Below are positions 26,401-34,167 of a stretch of 64,000 bases of DNA, in pieces. The stretch spans positions 57,383 through 121,382 of the forward strand of contig OMYJ01000008.1 of the NCBI GenBank assembly GCA_900315245.1, given 5' to 3'. Under the pieces are notes generated by a model, which saw nothing but the letters and a program-made list of their open reading frames with translations, was not told the DNA's origin and ran no database searches. Each line of letters starts with the position of its first letter. The first letter of the stretch is position 1. Made by a program: the position numbers and the translations under genes. This DNA is from an uncultured Bacteroidales bacterium. Its GTDB lineage: Bacteria > Bacteroidota > Bacteroidia > Bacteroidales > WCHB1-69.

Positions 26401-26820
26401 CGCGATAGTGTAATTTTGGTCAAGGTTTTTCAGTTGCCATGTCTTGTTCTGAAGGTTTCCCGTCGCCTTTTTCCTTGCACGAGCCACCTCCCAAGTAGCT
26501 TCGTAATGCACACCGTTGCTGCCCGTAAAGGTTAGCGTGACAGATGCTTCGCCGGTATTTCTTCTCATCAACTGGCGAGGGTCTTTTATCGTGATGTCCT
26601 TCTCTTCATCTTTCGTATTGCCCTCCATCTGGGTGCTCTTCAATCTTGGCGTATTGGCGAAAAGTGCCAGACAGATAGCATCCAGAATCGTGGACTTCCC
26701 AGATCCCGTTTTGCCCGTTATCAAGAACACCTCGCTGTCTGCCAACGGCTGTGCCTTGAAATCAATGACGGCATCCTCAATGGAAGCGATATTATGTATG
26801 AACAGTTTCTGTAATTTCAT
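23422..26820 (-). CDS. sbcC: SbcC-type AAA ATPase subunit of the SbcCD nuclease
   Basis: 1132 residues, an SMC/Rad50-like ATPase. It shows Walker A GKTGSGKST at about 35-43, a long coiled coil on each side of a CPVC zinc hook near the middle, and at the C-terminal end the ABC signature ISGGESFLVSLSLALA followed by Walker B DTLFIDEGFGTL. With SbcD it forms an ATP-dependent nuclease that opens DNA hairpins and long palindromes and trims blocked double-strand ends. The start lies 15 bp after the sbcD stop, so the two are one operon. The window's many palindromic repeats are possible substrates when they extrude as hairpins. Confidence 0.95.
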   Translation of the reverse strand: MKLQKLFIHNIASIEDAVIDFKAQPLADSEVFLITGKTGSGKSTILDAICLALFANTPRLKSTQMEGNTKDEEKDITIKDPRQLMRRNTGEASVTLTFTGSNGVHYEATWEVARARKKATGNLQNKTWQLKNLDQNYTIAKDAEIVAEIKTAIGLDFNQFCRTTLLAQGEFTRFLNSKDSEKAEILEKITGVDIYSKLGKKVYELTGDKEKDWNDAKRLVEGTTTLSDEEVAEKNRQIEEFETQYKAVKMANDKDKGKLEWIKADAALVVDFDNATKEYQQALAAVESPDFKAKELLVKQWNDSIEARNWLEAMNKAEKDKSDQQRKLSSLRLDYLSVLGGFAYAENEISKTKSEIESVEIILETEKDRASVYGNAQTITGYLSAIDGGRTKIEDNQRVVNEGNKDLTEKLQPALQRAQDDANAAKTAFDMREAGIKSQEEAVESLHLGDLRNQREEAKNLLQNITTTIERIDLYKQEKKRREETNKALEKTLAEIERKKEKAAQLEPLIRDARVKMDTCKEMLDKQTDTIHDYTKFLRQKLHVGDTCPVCMQEIKNGLPHEDELAKLVGGLQEAFTEAESTYQNLLNEKNKQDAEIKAAISSYQSAKDAFEKDTSLETAKRKVVDGCKLCGIEKIEETTPDKLDSLQKQTEKVVAELGKKISEGENKDAANKEQRKVLETMRKSLDTLKVAEQTALQAVNECKSKIATAEELVKTKMGEVFAAEANAAKYITGQWDFEWRENPKEFSDELNRKAEVYQNNIQRKQTLDNQLSKLTDDSNKVKEVITDIRQLMPEWEDLEAMNIVLLPDILRKANGVKSGTSTALVQLEKAETEFMVNSQNLETFLVGHVEISKERLVELSGYAQQSVNDLNLSLNTGKNNVLTKKTLLDDVLRRQKEHRQDKPELKEEETVEALEMRIKDVDSMLDEILSKKSAVSQELRSDEEKKGLLGRLIEDANSKNAEYQKWSRLNQLIGDATGSKFRKIAQSYVLDSLIHSANSYMKTLTDRYTLKVAPGTFVISIEDAYQGYASRAASTISGGESFLVSLSLALALSDIGQQLAVDTLFIDEGFGTLSGEPLQNAINTLRSLHTKSGRHVGIISHVEELQERIPVQIQVIQEGNNSSSKVRVVSI

Positions 26821-26835
26821 TGTTGTCCCCCTTTC

Positions 26836-28002
26836 TTAATCGTTTCGCGAATCATCGGCCACCATTGCCATGGCCTCCTTGAACATCGATTCCAGCTCCT
26901 CATCGAAGCAGATACCCGAATATTCAGCATACCGTTTGGCTATCTCAACAGGATTTTCCTCCTGGAACTCATGTACGGTCAACACCTTGGCCTCGCTCTG
27001 GCGGTCCATCTTTCTCTTCGCATTGATATAGCAGAACCTGCATTGTTTCCTATTAGCCAGACTTGCCGCTTCCTCATTGGCCTCTACAGGCAGGAAATCA
27101 TCAATCTCCACGTTCAGCCGGAGGTAGGCGGGAATATCGTCAGGAAACTTCTCCAAGAGTTCTTTTGCCTCCTCCCAAGACGCCGCGCCCTCGGTGGGCA
27201 GCGTCACCAAAGGACGAGGATTCTCAATCTCGATTTTCTCCACCACAGGTTTTTCTCCATGCTTTCCAATCTCAACCATGCTGACGGAATGAGGGAAATT
27301 CTCATCAAAACTGACAGCCAGCGGAGTGCCGCAGTATCTCACATTATGCTTGCCACTGTGTACAAACTGTTCGTGATGGATATGCCCTAATGCCAAATAG
27401 TCGTAGCCGTCGCCCATCTGTTCCAGTTCGAACGAGTCTATGCCTCCGACGGAATATTCCGATGCGTGGTCATGTCCCGTAAAGTCACAGCCCTTCACTG
27501 TCGTATGGGCCGTCAGCACCACGGGCAACCCTTCCGTATTCCTCTCCGCCACCCGGTCGAGCAGCTGCTGGAAAAAACCGTCGGGGATATTCCGCTCATT
27601 CGCATACGGTACTGCAATCACATAGCCCTTTTCCGGAACTTCGATGATATGCTCGTCTAAATTCTCCTTCTCCAACTGTCCGATGGCATACACTCCGAGT
27701 GCCCGCCAAGGAGTCCGAAAAATCTCATGCTTCGTGCCGCTGTCGTGGTTGCCGGCAGTCATCACAATCTTCATTTGAGGATGCGCGTTATGAATGTTCA
27801 CCATGCCGTCCGTGAGCATAGTCTGCACGACAGCTGACGGTTGCGACGTGTGATACACGTCCCCGCACAACAGAAACACATCCGGTTTCTGCTCTTCCAC
27901 AATCTTCACCATCTGGTCCAGCATGGCCTGCTGTTCGTCTGTGCGATCATAGCCGTAGAGTACGTGCCCAAGATGCCAGTCGCTGGTATGTAGTATTTTC
28001 AT
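26836..28002 (-). CDS. sbcD: SbcD nuclease subunit
   Basis: 388 residues. This is a Mre11-type metallophosphoesterase: DWHLGH near the start, GDVYHT, GNHDS and GHIHHEQF are the metal-binding motifs in the usual order. The C-terminal capping domain follows. It is the partner of SbcC in hairpin and double-strand-end processing. It is the first gene of the sbcDC operon, with its own -7 box at 28027-28034, and is separated from the LolA-like gene by a terminator hairpin. Confidence 0.95.
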   Translation of the reverse strand: MKILHTSDWHLGHVLYGYDRTDEQQAMLDQMVKIVEEQKPDVFLLCGDVYHTSQPSAVVQTMLTDGMVNIHNAHPQMKIVMTAGNHDSGTKHEIFRTPWRALGVYAIGQLEKENLDEHIIEVPEKGYVIAVPYANERNIPDGFFQQLLDRVAERNTEGLPVVLTAHTTVKGCDFTGHDHASEYSVGGIDSFELEQMGDGYDYLALGHIHHEQFVHSGKHNVRYCGTPLAVSFDENFPHSVSMVEIGKHGEKPVVEKIEIENPRPLVTLPTEGAASWEEAKELLEKFPDDIPAYLRLNVEIDDFLPVEANEEAASLANRKQCRFCYINAKRKMDRQSEAKVLTVHEFQEENPVEIAKRYAEYSGICFDEELESMFKEAMAMVADDSRND

Positions 28003-28026
28003 AAGTCAATGGATTTTTTGTGCTTG

Positions 28027-28034
28027 CAAAAATA
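28027..28034 (-). promoter_or_regulatory. -7 box of sbcDC
   Basis: TATTTTTG on the minus strand, 25 nt before the sbcD start. Confidence 0.5.
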
Positions 28035-28068
28035 AAAAAAATGCACCCATTTCTGACTGCATTTTTTT
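28035..28068 (-). terminator. Terminator of the LolA-like gene
   Basis: AAAAAAATGCA and TGCATTTTTTT form a perfect 11-bp stem around a 12-nt loop, 38 nt after the stop at 28106. The symmetric A and T runs could work on both strands. Confidence 0.6.
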
Positions 28069-28105
28069 ATTGCATTTTGTTTTATCAACTGTTTTTTAAT
28101 GACAA

Positions 28106-28750
28106 TTATCTCATATCATTCACCTCCACACCGGGATATTTGCTCTTGTCGAAGACGAAAATCTTGTCATCCAGAGGGATGTCGTTCTTGAACTGCTCGA
28201 TGTTGTAGGTGTAGATGGTGTTATCCTTCTCATAGACCGCGATTTTCGCGATTTTCTGCGAGGTCTTGACGACATAAACGCGGATGCGGTAGTAGGACTG
28301 CGCGGTCTTTGGGGTGAGATCGACGATGCTGTACTGCACATTTCCCTGGAACTCGTCACGGATGAACTTGGCGCGGAAATGCGTGCTCCAGTCCTTCAGG
28401 ATTCGCTGCGGATTCATCAGATTCTGGTCGTCGTCAGAGTCGTATTCGTAAACGGAAACCTCCTTGGCATCCTTGTCGTAGCTCCAAATCGAAGTCCCGT
28501 CGCAATAATACTGCAGTCCGGCAAAATTGGTCTTGTACTTGCTGCCCTTGAGGTAGAAGTCGCCCTCGCTGACGCCCAGCGTCTTCTCGTCCTTGGTGGT
28601 CTTCAACGTGTAATGGAACTGCATTGTGCCATACTTCTGGTATTGCTGTGAGACCTTCTTCATCAGGTCGTTCGCGCCGCCATCCGTATTCTGCGCGGTG
28701 ACCGCGACCGCCATCACGGCCATTATCATCAAAACTACTAACTTCTTCAT
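28106..28750 (-). CDS. LolA-like outer-membrane lipoprotein carrier
   Basis: 214 residues from ATG 28750, giving a clean signal peptide (MKKLVVLMIM to AVTAQ); the longer in-frame start adds 11 residues without support. The mature protein shows the LolA-family course: MKKVSQQYQKYGTMQFHYTL, then GDFYLKGSKYKTNF, YYCDGTSIWSYD and QKIAKIAVYEKDNT. LolA ferries lipoproteins across the periplasm to the outer membrane. Bacteroidetes often carry several LolA-like proteins, so this could be a specialised one. It has its own terminator and an octamer array upstream of its start. Confidence 0.8.
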   Translation of the reverse strand: MKKLVVLMIMAVMAVAVTAQNTDGGANDLMKKVSQQYQKYGTMQFHYTLKTTKDEKTLGVSEGDFYLKGSKYKTNFAGLQYYCDGTSIWSYDKDAKEVSVYEYDSDDDQNLMNPQRILKDWSTHFRAKFIRDEFQGNVQYSIVDLTPKTAQSYYRIRVYVVKTSQKIAKIAVYEKDNTIYTYNIEQFKNDIPLDDKIFVFDKSKYPGVEVNDMR

Positions 28751-28826
28751 CTTATCATTATTTATCGTTACATTGATTATCAATGTTCAAAAACGTTTAA
28801 TGTTCATCGTTTTTTCATCGCCCCTT

Positions 28827-28938
28827 CATCGTTTCATCGTTTCATCGTCTCATCGTCTCATCGTTTCATCGTCTCATCGTTTCATCGTCTCATCGTTTCA
28901 TCGTCTCATCGTCTCATCGTTTCATCGTCTCATCGTCC
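28827..28938. repeat. Octamer array CATCGTTT/CATCGTCT, 14 units
   Basis: Period 8, the longest array seen. It contains the stop codon (28930-28932) of the subtilase gene; the final Arg codon and stop (CGATGA) are repeat sequence. Confidence 0.92.
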
Positions 28939-31824
28939 CATCACCATCACTTTCCGCGGCTTGAAACCGTTGACACGCAGAATGTACACCCCGGCGGAAG
29001 GCATACGGTAGTGTCCGTCGGCGGTGTGGCTGTTCACAACGAGGCGGCCGGCAAGGTCGTAGATCTCCAACGAGTGTCCCTCCGCGCCGGAAATGTTGAG
29101 CTGAAGCCCGTTCGCCGTCACCATATAACCCATGGCGTCCGCGTATGAGGACACGGAAACGGAATCCTCTTCGACTTCTATGGAGAAATCATTTAAGAAC
29201 AGCGATGCAGCAAGAGTGGCACAATTATGGTGACGCACCGCAATACGCACTGTCTGGCCCTGGTAATTATCCAACGGCAGTGAAAAAACGATTTCTTCCA
29301 TTGATGTAAAGGTATAGGTGCCGAGTACGGTGGTGAAATCTGTTGTTTCGCTGCCTGAAGTGGATAACAAAATCGAACAGTCTTGAGAGCCGAGCGCATT
29401 GATGCATCTGGTGGATATTTTGGCCTTTAAGCGCTGGTTCACTTGGATGGCCGGACTGACCAGCCAGTTGTCCAAATTGGTGACACTTGGTCCTGTGACT
29501 AAGGATGCGATAGTGGCTGGAAATTTCGCCCAGTTAGAGCCATCACCATCGGCATCTATCAGTTTCCAGCAGGTGAAGTTCTCGTCAAATTCCGCCGTCC
29601 ACGGGAAATCCACGATGGTATCGCAATCCTCGTAACTGATTTGGGAGAACAAGGCGATAAAGGTGGTGTCGCAGGTGACATTGACGGTGCGGGGATTGTC
29701 GGTGACACCATCTTCCCATGCCACGAAAATGTGGTTGGTGTTCGGAATGGCCGTGATGGTATGCGTTCCTTCCACCACCACGCCGCCGCCTTCCACGCAG
29801 CCGAAAGCGTCGGTTTCAGAAAAGGCGTTGAGCAACCACATCGAGGTGTTGACGGGCAGTCCGCCGAAAGCGTTCACCTTGCCGTGCCCCCAAATGTTGC
29901 TGGGCGTTGACACGCAGTTTCCGGTGTAGCGGTCGTTGCGGGCCGTGCTGTGCAGGATGGCACGCGCGGAGTCGGTACCCAACGAGGGGTTGTGCTGCAT
30001 CCAGAGTGCGATGACGCCCGTCACCACCGGCGCGGACATCGAGGTGCCGGAATTGGCGTAGTATTTCTCCGTGACTCCGTTCCACACGATGGTGTCGTAA
30101 ATGACACCTGCGCCGTTTAAAGAGTCGTAACGGTTGCAGGCCGCTGCGATTTCGCTGCCGGGCGCGGTGATGTCGGGCTTCGCGCGGCCGTCAAAAGTGG
30201 GTCCCATGGAAGAGAAGATGGATATGTCACCAATGTTCTGGCCAGTAATCCCTGATTGAAAAAGGCCGGTGTAGGTGGTGTAGCTGAGTTTGGTCGCGTA
30301 TGATCCAACGGAAACCACTTTGTCGGTGTTGGCGCCGAAACCGCTCACCGTGTAATGGGAATCTCCGGACACCGTTCCGTCCACCAGCTCCGTGGCTTGG
30401 AACGTGCGGTTGTCGCACCACGCGTGAACGGTGGCCACGGTGTCGCAACGCACGATGAGGATCAGCTGGTGTTCTTCTGGAGGGGTGCCGACTTTGAAGT
30501 ATGCATGATAGCGATTATTGAGAGAGTCTTTCCGCGACAACCTAAACTGGCAAGCCAATGTGTCGTTGTTGTTGGTCAGGAGATTCGTCATGATAGCCGT
30601 GTCGGCGCCCGTGGCAAAGAAGCCGGTGAAATCGACCTGCTCGCCTGTGTTGAAGTTCACCAACGCGAGAGCCACGCTAAAATTCCGGTCACCCCAAATG
30701 TCCACCTCTCCGTCATTGATTTGATATGTTTCTCGCAACAGTCTGGTGGTGAGGATGGTGTCCGTGGGAGAAAACGACTTCTCGAGGTGAACCGGTTTTT
30801 CACCGGCGTTGCCGGCGGATGTCACCAACACCAAGCTGTCGGGATGCTGCGCCACCAACGACTTGATGAATAGATCCTCGTCATCAGTGCCGTCGTGAGG
30901 CCCCAATTGCGAGCCGAAGCTCATATTGATCACGCAGGGTTTGCCCACGGATTGTGCGTAAGAATGAACGTAATTGATAGCATCGATAACGTTGGATATA
31001 TTGAGCTTGACGGGGACAAAGACAAGGTCGGCACCCGGAGCGATACCTTTGTATGTCGCGCCATCACCGTAGGGGGCGCCGCACCCGGCCGCGATGCTCG
31101 CCACGTGGGAACCGTGCGACTTTTTCCTGTCGTCCGTCTGGGCGGCCATCATCTGCGACTCGGTGGTGTATTCCGAACCGTAGCCGTAGCCGGTAGGAGC
31201 GGTGCCGGTGGAGTCTTTCTGATTCCACACCCTTTTCACGCGCAGTGTGGTGCCGGTGGCATCGTAGAATGCCGGATGGCAGTATTGAAAGCCGTCATCG
31301 AGGACGCCCACCACCACGCCGCTGCCGTCATAGCCCTGCGGCAGGTTCATTCCCGCATGGATCATGTCGATACCCAAATTCGGGCGGACGTTGTCCAGCA
31401 TCAGGTGCTGTTCTCCTCCCATGTCGATAGAGGAACAGATACCTGATTCCGCCAACTCGGCGAAACGATTGATTGGGATCGTCGCGGTGACCAAATTCCC
31501 CGATACGACACCCACGGTCACATCGTAGGCGGAGAGATCCTGGACCGTTTTGCCAGATGCAAGAACTACAATGGCCGAGACTTTCCCCTGCACAAGGTCA
31601 TATTCGCGTTGCAGTTTAGCATACGCAGACGCCTTGGTGGAGCGGTCGGCCGTGGCTTCCGCCTGTTTTAACTGGTAGAGGAATTGCGCGCTCGTCGCCG
31701 ACAATCCCTTAGCGGAAAACCCTTTCGCTTCCGCTTTCGGCTTAGCCGTATAATCCAAGTTAACCTGCGAAAAACCCACAGATACAATCCCGAGCAAAAC
31801 TAAGAGAACAACTGTTCTTTTCAT
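28930..31824 (-). CDS. T9SS-exported subtilisin-family (S8) peptidase
   Basis: 964 residues from ATG 31824 (MKRTVVLLV), with signal peptide ending near FSQ. The catalytic triad is visible: Asp in VVVGVLDDGFQY, His in SHGSHVASIAAG and Ser in NSGTSMSAPVV, so the enzyme should be active. After the protease domain comes a region with VEGTHTITAIPNTNH, then a cleaved-adhesin-like jelly-roll (FDENFTCWKLIDADGDG), as found in gingipains. The last 75 residues (SLEIYDLAGRLV, AGVYILRV) are a T9SS type A sorting domain, so the protein is predicted to cross the outer membrane and be cell-surface or secreted. Role: extracellular protein breakdown. The PorSS machinery itself is not in the window. Confidence 0.92.
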   Translation of the reverse strand: MKRTVVLLVLLGIVSVGFSQVNLDYTAKPKAEAKGFSAKGLSATSAQFLYQLKQAEATADRSTKASAYAKLQREYDLVQGKVSAIVVLASGKTVQDLSAYDVTVGVVSGNLVTATIPINRFAELAESGICSSIDMGGEQHLMLDNVRPNLGIDMIHAGMNLPQGYDGSGVVVGVLDDGFQYCHPAFYDATGTTLRVKRVWNQKDSTGTAPTGYGYGSEYTTESQMMAAQTDDRKKSHGSHVASIAAGCGAPYGDGATYKGIAPGADLVFVPVKLNISNVIDAINYVHSYAQSVGKPCVINMSFGSQLGPHDGTDDEDLFIKSLVAQHPDSLVLVTSAGNAGEKPVHLEKSFSPTDTILTTRLLRETYQINDGEVDIWGDRNFSVALALVNFNTGEQVDFTGFFATGADTAIMTNLLTNNNDTLACQFRLSRKDSLNNRYHAYFKVGTPPEEHQLILIVRCDTVATVHAWCDNRTFQATELVDGTVSGDSHYTVSGFGANTDKVVSVGSYATKLSYTTYTGLFQSGITGQNIGDISIFSSMGPTFDGRAKPDITAPGSEIAAACNRYDSLNGAGVIYDTIVWNGVTEKYYANSGTSMSAPVVTGVIALWMQHNPSLGTDSARAILHSTARNDRYTGNCVSTPSNIWGHGKVNAFGGLPVNTSMWLLNAFSETDAFGCVEGGGVVVEGTHTITAIPNTNHIFVAWEDGVTDNPRTVNVTCDTTFIALFSQISYEDCDTIVDFPWTAEFDENFTCWKLIDADGDGSNWAKFPATIASLVTGPSVTNLDNWLVSPAIQVNQRLKAKISTRCINALGSQDCSILLSTSGSETTDFTTVLGTYTFTSMEEIVFSLPLDNYQGQTVRIAVRHHNCATLAASLFLNDFSIEVEEDSVSVSSYADAMGYMVTANGLQLNISGAEGHSLEIYDLAGRLVVNSHTADGHYRMPSAGVYILRVNGFKPRKVMVMGR

Positions 31825-31860
31825 TGTATATTCTATATTATTCAACATTCTACATTTTAC

Positions 31861-31903
31861 ATTCATCATTCTTCATTCAGCATTCAGCATTCAGCATTCA
31901 TAA
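31861..31903. repeat. Heptamer array CATTCAG
   Basis: Units CATTCAT, CATTCAG and CATAATT, period 7, between the MurL-like gene stop and the subtilase start. Confidence 0.75.
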
Positions 31904-31909
31904 TTAAAA

Positions 31910-33223
31910 TCACGGTGCCATATTGTAATACTCCTCCAGCATATCGTCCTCCATCTGCGCCAGCGTGGCGTTGACATAGTGCTTCAGCAAGTACTTGTCG
32001 CCGTGAGTGTTGCAGATGCGGCGCAGGGCTTCGTTGACCTCGCGGACCGTACCCACGCACTCGAAGGGCTTGATCTTGGAGAGGCCCGACAGCTCGTCGA
32101 ATGTCTGCTCCAAGGTCGGGTCGTCGAGGAGGTCATGACCGAAAATTTCCTGCAGCTGTACGTCGGGGATGAACGGCGAGAGGATGATGTAGGCGAAGAG
32201 GCACTTCGGGCAATGACCGCACCATTTGTTCTCCTTGCTGCCGACGTTGCAGCTCTTGAAGACCGGGAAATATTGCGGGTACTGCGCAAACCGCTCGGCA
32301 ATCTGCAGCTCGTTGAGCGGACGCAAATGGCTGTAATAGTGGTTGCTGTCGCCCATCCAGTCGTGGACATAGTCGCGGAAATCGGTCTCGAACTCTAACG
32401 ATTTGGAGTACTGGTGGTTGATGTAGGTACCGGGAATGGTCGGCTCGTTCGCGCTCGACTCGTTAGAGAGGGCCACGTCGCGGATGCCCGTGACCGCGCT
32501 GAGCAGCACGGAGTAGAAGGCCAGCATCGCGGAGAAGGGCGTGTGTCCGTTAAGGAAGCCATGCGCGTTGAGTTCCAGCAGTTTCGGGTCGATTTGTCGG
32601 TGCAGGACGAGAATCTGTTCCTCGCGGTCGAAGCCGGCCACGCGGGCACAGTCGAGGGTCGCCCCACGCGGGTTGATGATGAACGGCACCACCTTGCGAG
32701 TCGTCCGCAAATCCTCCAGAGTCACCACGGAATCCTTGCCGCCTCCGATGGGAACAATCACGGAATCAGTGTCTTCCGCCTTCGGGTAGGACAGCTCCCC
32801 TACCGGCTTCGCGTCGTCCGAGAAGGCGAAGTCCATGAACTGCAGATGGTCGGTTTCGATGCTGTTCTTGTACATGAACTCGCCCAGCCCGTACCAGTAG
32901 AGCTTGCGCCACCACCACTGCTGGTCCTCGTTCAGCGAATAGGGCTTCACCAGGATGGTCGGGCTGCAGGTACACTTCCAGTAGCTGATCAGCTCAATCA
33001 TGCCGATATGGAAGACAATGCCCTCCAACTGTTTGAGGTCGAAGGTGTTCCAGTCGGGCGTGTGTTCCCCGGCGGACAGCACCATCTTCGGGGAAAACTT
33101 GATCTCCTCCCCTATCGAAAAATGGAAAACGAGGTATAAGTCCCCGTTTTCGATGCCATATTGATACCCCTCGTATGTAAAAACGGGGTGTTTTTCTCTT
33201 AAATCGTCGAATTTCGCGTTCAT
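31910..33223 (-). CDS. murL: MurL-like UDP-MurNAc-L-Ala-L-Glu epimerase
   Basis: 437 residues, soluble. A PP-loop-like ATP site GGGKDSVV is at about 160-167, followed by GHTPFSAMLA, SNESSANEP and a Cys cluster in WCGHCPKCLF. This combination matches, from memory, the MurL family: with MurD2 it inserts L-Glu and then epimerises it to D-Glu at the nucleotide-precursor stage, replacing the usual glutamate racemase route. No murD2 or other mur gene is adjacent, so the pathway link is inference. If a normal MurI is present elsewhere the role may differ. An argininosuccinate/QueC-type PP-loop enzyme is a less likely alternative. It has its own -7 box at 33268-33275. Confidence 0.6.
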   Translation of the reverse strand: MNAKFDDLREKHPVFTYEGYQYGIENGDLYLVFHFSIGEEIKFSPKMVLSAGEHTPDWNTFDLKQLEGIVFHIGMIELISYWKCTCSPTILVKPYSLNEDQQWWWRKLYWYGLGEFMYKNSIETDHLQFMDFAFSDDAKPVGELSYPKAEDTDSVIVPIGGGKDSVVTLEDLRTTRKVVPFIINPRGATLDCARVAGFDREEQILVLHRQIDPKLLELNAHGFLNGHTPFSAMLAFYSVLLSAVTGIRDVALSNESSANEPTIPGTYINHQYSKSLEFETDFRDYVHDWMGDSNHYYSHLRPLNELQIAERFAQYPQYFPVFKSCNVGSKENKWCGHCPKCLFAYIILSPFIPDVQLQEIFGHDLLDDPTLEQTFDELSGLSKIKPFECVGTVREVNEALRRICNTHGDKYLLKHYVNATLAQMEDDMLEEYYNMAP

Positions 33224-33267
33224 TATTACTTCTAATGAGTTAATTACCTGTTTTGAGAATTAGCGGC

Positions 33268-33275
33268 AAAAGTAC
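33268..33275 (-). promoter_or_regulatory. -7 box of the MurL-like gene
   Basis: TACTTTTG on the minus strand in the context GCGGCAAAAGTACG, 45 nt before the ATG. Confidence 0.5.
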
Positions 33276-33298
33276 GATTTTTTCGTAATGGGAGAGGA

Positions 33299-33898
33299 TT
33301 ATGGCATAATCGGGAAACATTTTCTGAACATTGTTGTATCTACAAATAATTTTACATGCACATCCCGTTCTTTCTCTTCAGGAAAAATCGTGTTTGAAGA
33401 TAACGAATAGATGCATTTGTCATCTGCATCATAATATTTTGCATAAACACTACTTACCCGATAATTACTGTCCAGATGGACCCACAGCATCGGATAGGAT
33501 TTTAGGATGCTCATCAGGGACAATGGCCTCTTCGTGTAGGTAAGCGTGGTGTTTTTTTCTATTGTCCTCATCATCTCCCTGTTTGTCTGGCAACAATAAT
33601 TCGTATCCCGATAGATACTGTCTATTACATGAATAATATCCGTTTCTTTTCTCATATTAATATCGGAAACAACACGCGGGTGTTCACACGTCAAATCATG
33701 GCACCCTAAATCACTGTTGAAGGTGTATGGTTGGCCCAGAAGCTGGACCACGCTGTCAAGCGGCATTCCAATATAAATCTGCTCTATATCGCAATATTGT
33801 ATCGAATTCCTGTTCGCATGAATGTTACTGCAAGAATCCATCATAACCAAAAGCGAAAACAACGCCAATGCTATAAGTACCTTTTTCATTTTTTCCAT
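33299..33898 (-). CDS. Small lipoprotein, possibly SmpA/BamE-like
   Basis: 199 residues from ATG 33898 (33889 also possible; the longer 33925 start overlaps the -7 box at 33912-33919). The signal peptide ends in a lipobox-like MMDSC, so the protein is likely lipidated. The first mature part (DIEQIYIGMPLDSVVQLLGQPYTF) resembles the SmpA/BamE opening, in which a short helix and GxPxxxV-type turn precede the beta sheet. The rest is unrecognised. Its promoter faces the four-helix gene promoter across a long palindrome. Confidence 0.6.
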   Translation of the reverse strand: MEKMKKVLIALALFSLLVMMDSCSNIHANRNSIQYCDIEQIYIGMPLDSVVQLLGQPYTFNSDLGCHDLTCEHPRVVSDINMRKETDIIHVIDSIYRDTNYCCQTNREMMRTIEKNTTLTYTKRPLSLMSILKSYPMLWVHLDSNYRVSSVYAKYYDADDKCIYSLSSNTIFPEEKERDVHVKLFVDTTMFRKCFPIMP

Positions 33899-33911
33899 TA
33901 TTTTGTGACCA

Positions 33912-33919
33912 CAAAAATA
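33912..33919 (-). promoter_or_regulatory. -7 box of the small lipoprotein gene
   Basis: TATTTTTG on the minus strand, only about 13 nt before the ATG at 33898, which favours a very short leader or the 33889 start. Confidence 0.45.
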
Positions 33920-33988
33920 TATCATTCTAACGCGTCATGTTAGTGAATATTATGATTGACCGCGTCATTCTCCTGACCTCAATATCTC

Positions 33989-34075
33989 ATTTCTTGCGAA
34001 ATCCAATTTCCAAATTTAACTATTCAATCTCGAATAGTTAAACTAAAAGTCGCAATCCATTGGATTTCAAGAAAT
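33989..34075. repeat. 87-bp nested palindrome between divergent genes
   Basis: Outer arms ATTTCTTG(CG)AAATCCAAT and its complement at 34058-34075 pair over about 17 bp with a 2-nt bulge. Inner arms TTTAACTATTC (34015-34025) and GAATAGTTAAA (34032-34042) pair perfectly over 11 bp around a 6-nt loop. It could be a MITE-like insertion or a shared operator. No target-site duplication was established. Confidence 0.7.
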
Positions 34076-34094
34076 AAAAAATTTCACAAAACTC

Positions 34095-34125
34095 TTGACA
34101 AGCGCAACGTTTCGTTGTATATTTG
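34095..34125 (+). promoter_or_regulatory. Promoter of the four-helix-bundle gene
   Basis: TTG at 34095-34097 (context CTTGACA), 20 nt, then TATATTTG at 34118-34125. Confidence 0.6.
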
Positions 34126-34167
34126 CAGTCTGAAATTCATTAAAACCACAAACAAAATTTTAAAAGT

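Noticed and set aside
18625..28938. CRISPR array
   Set aside because: The octamer and heptamer arrays have no spacers; units are directly joined and only 7 or 8 bp long, and no cas gene is present.
33989..34075. Insertion sequence ends
   Set aside because: No transposase, no target duplication and only one copy seen; kept as a palindrome.
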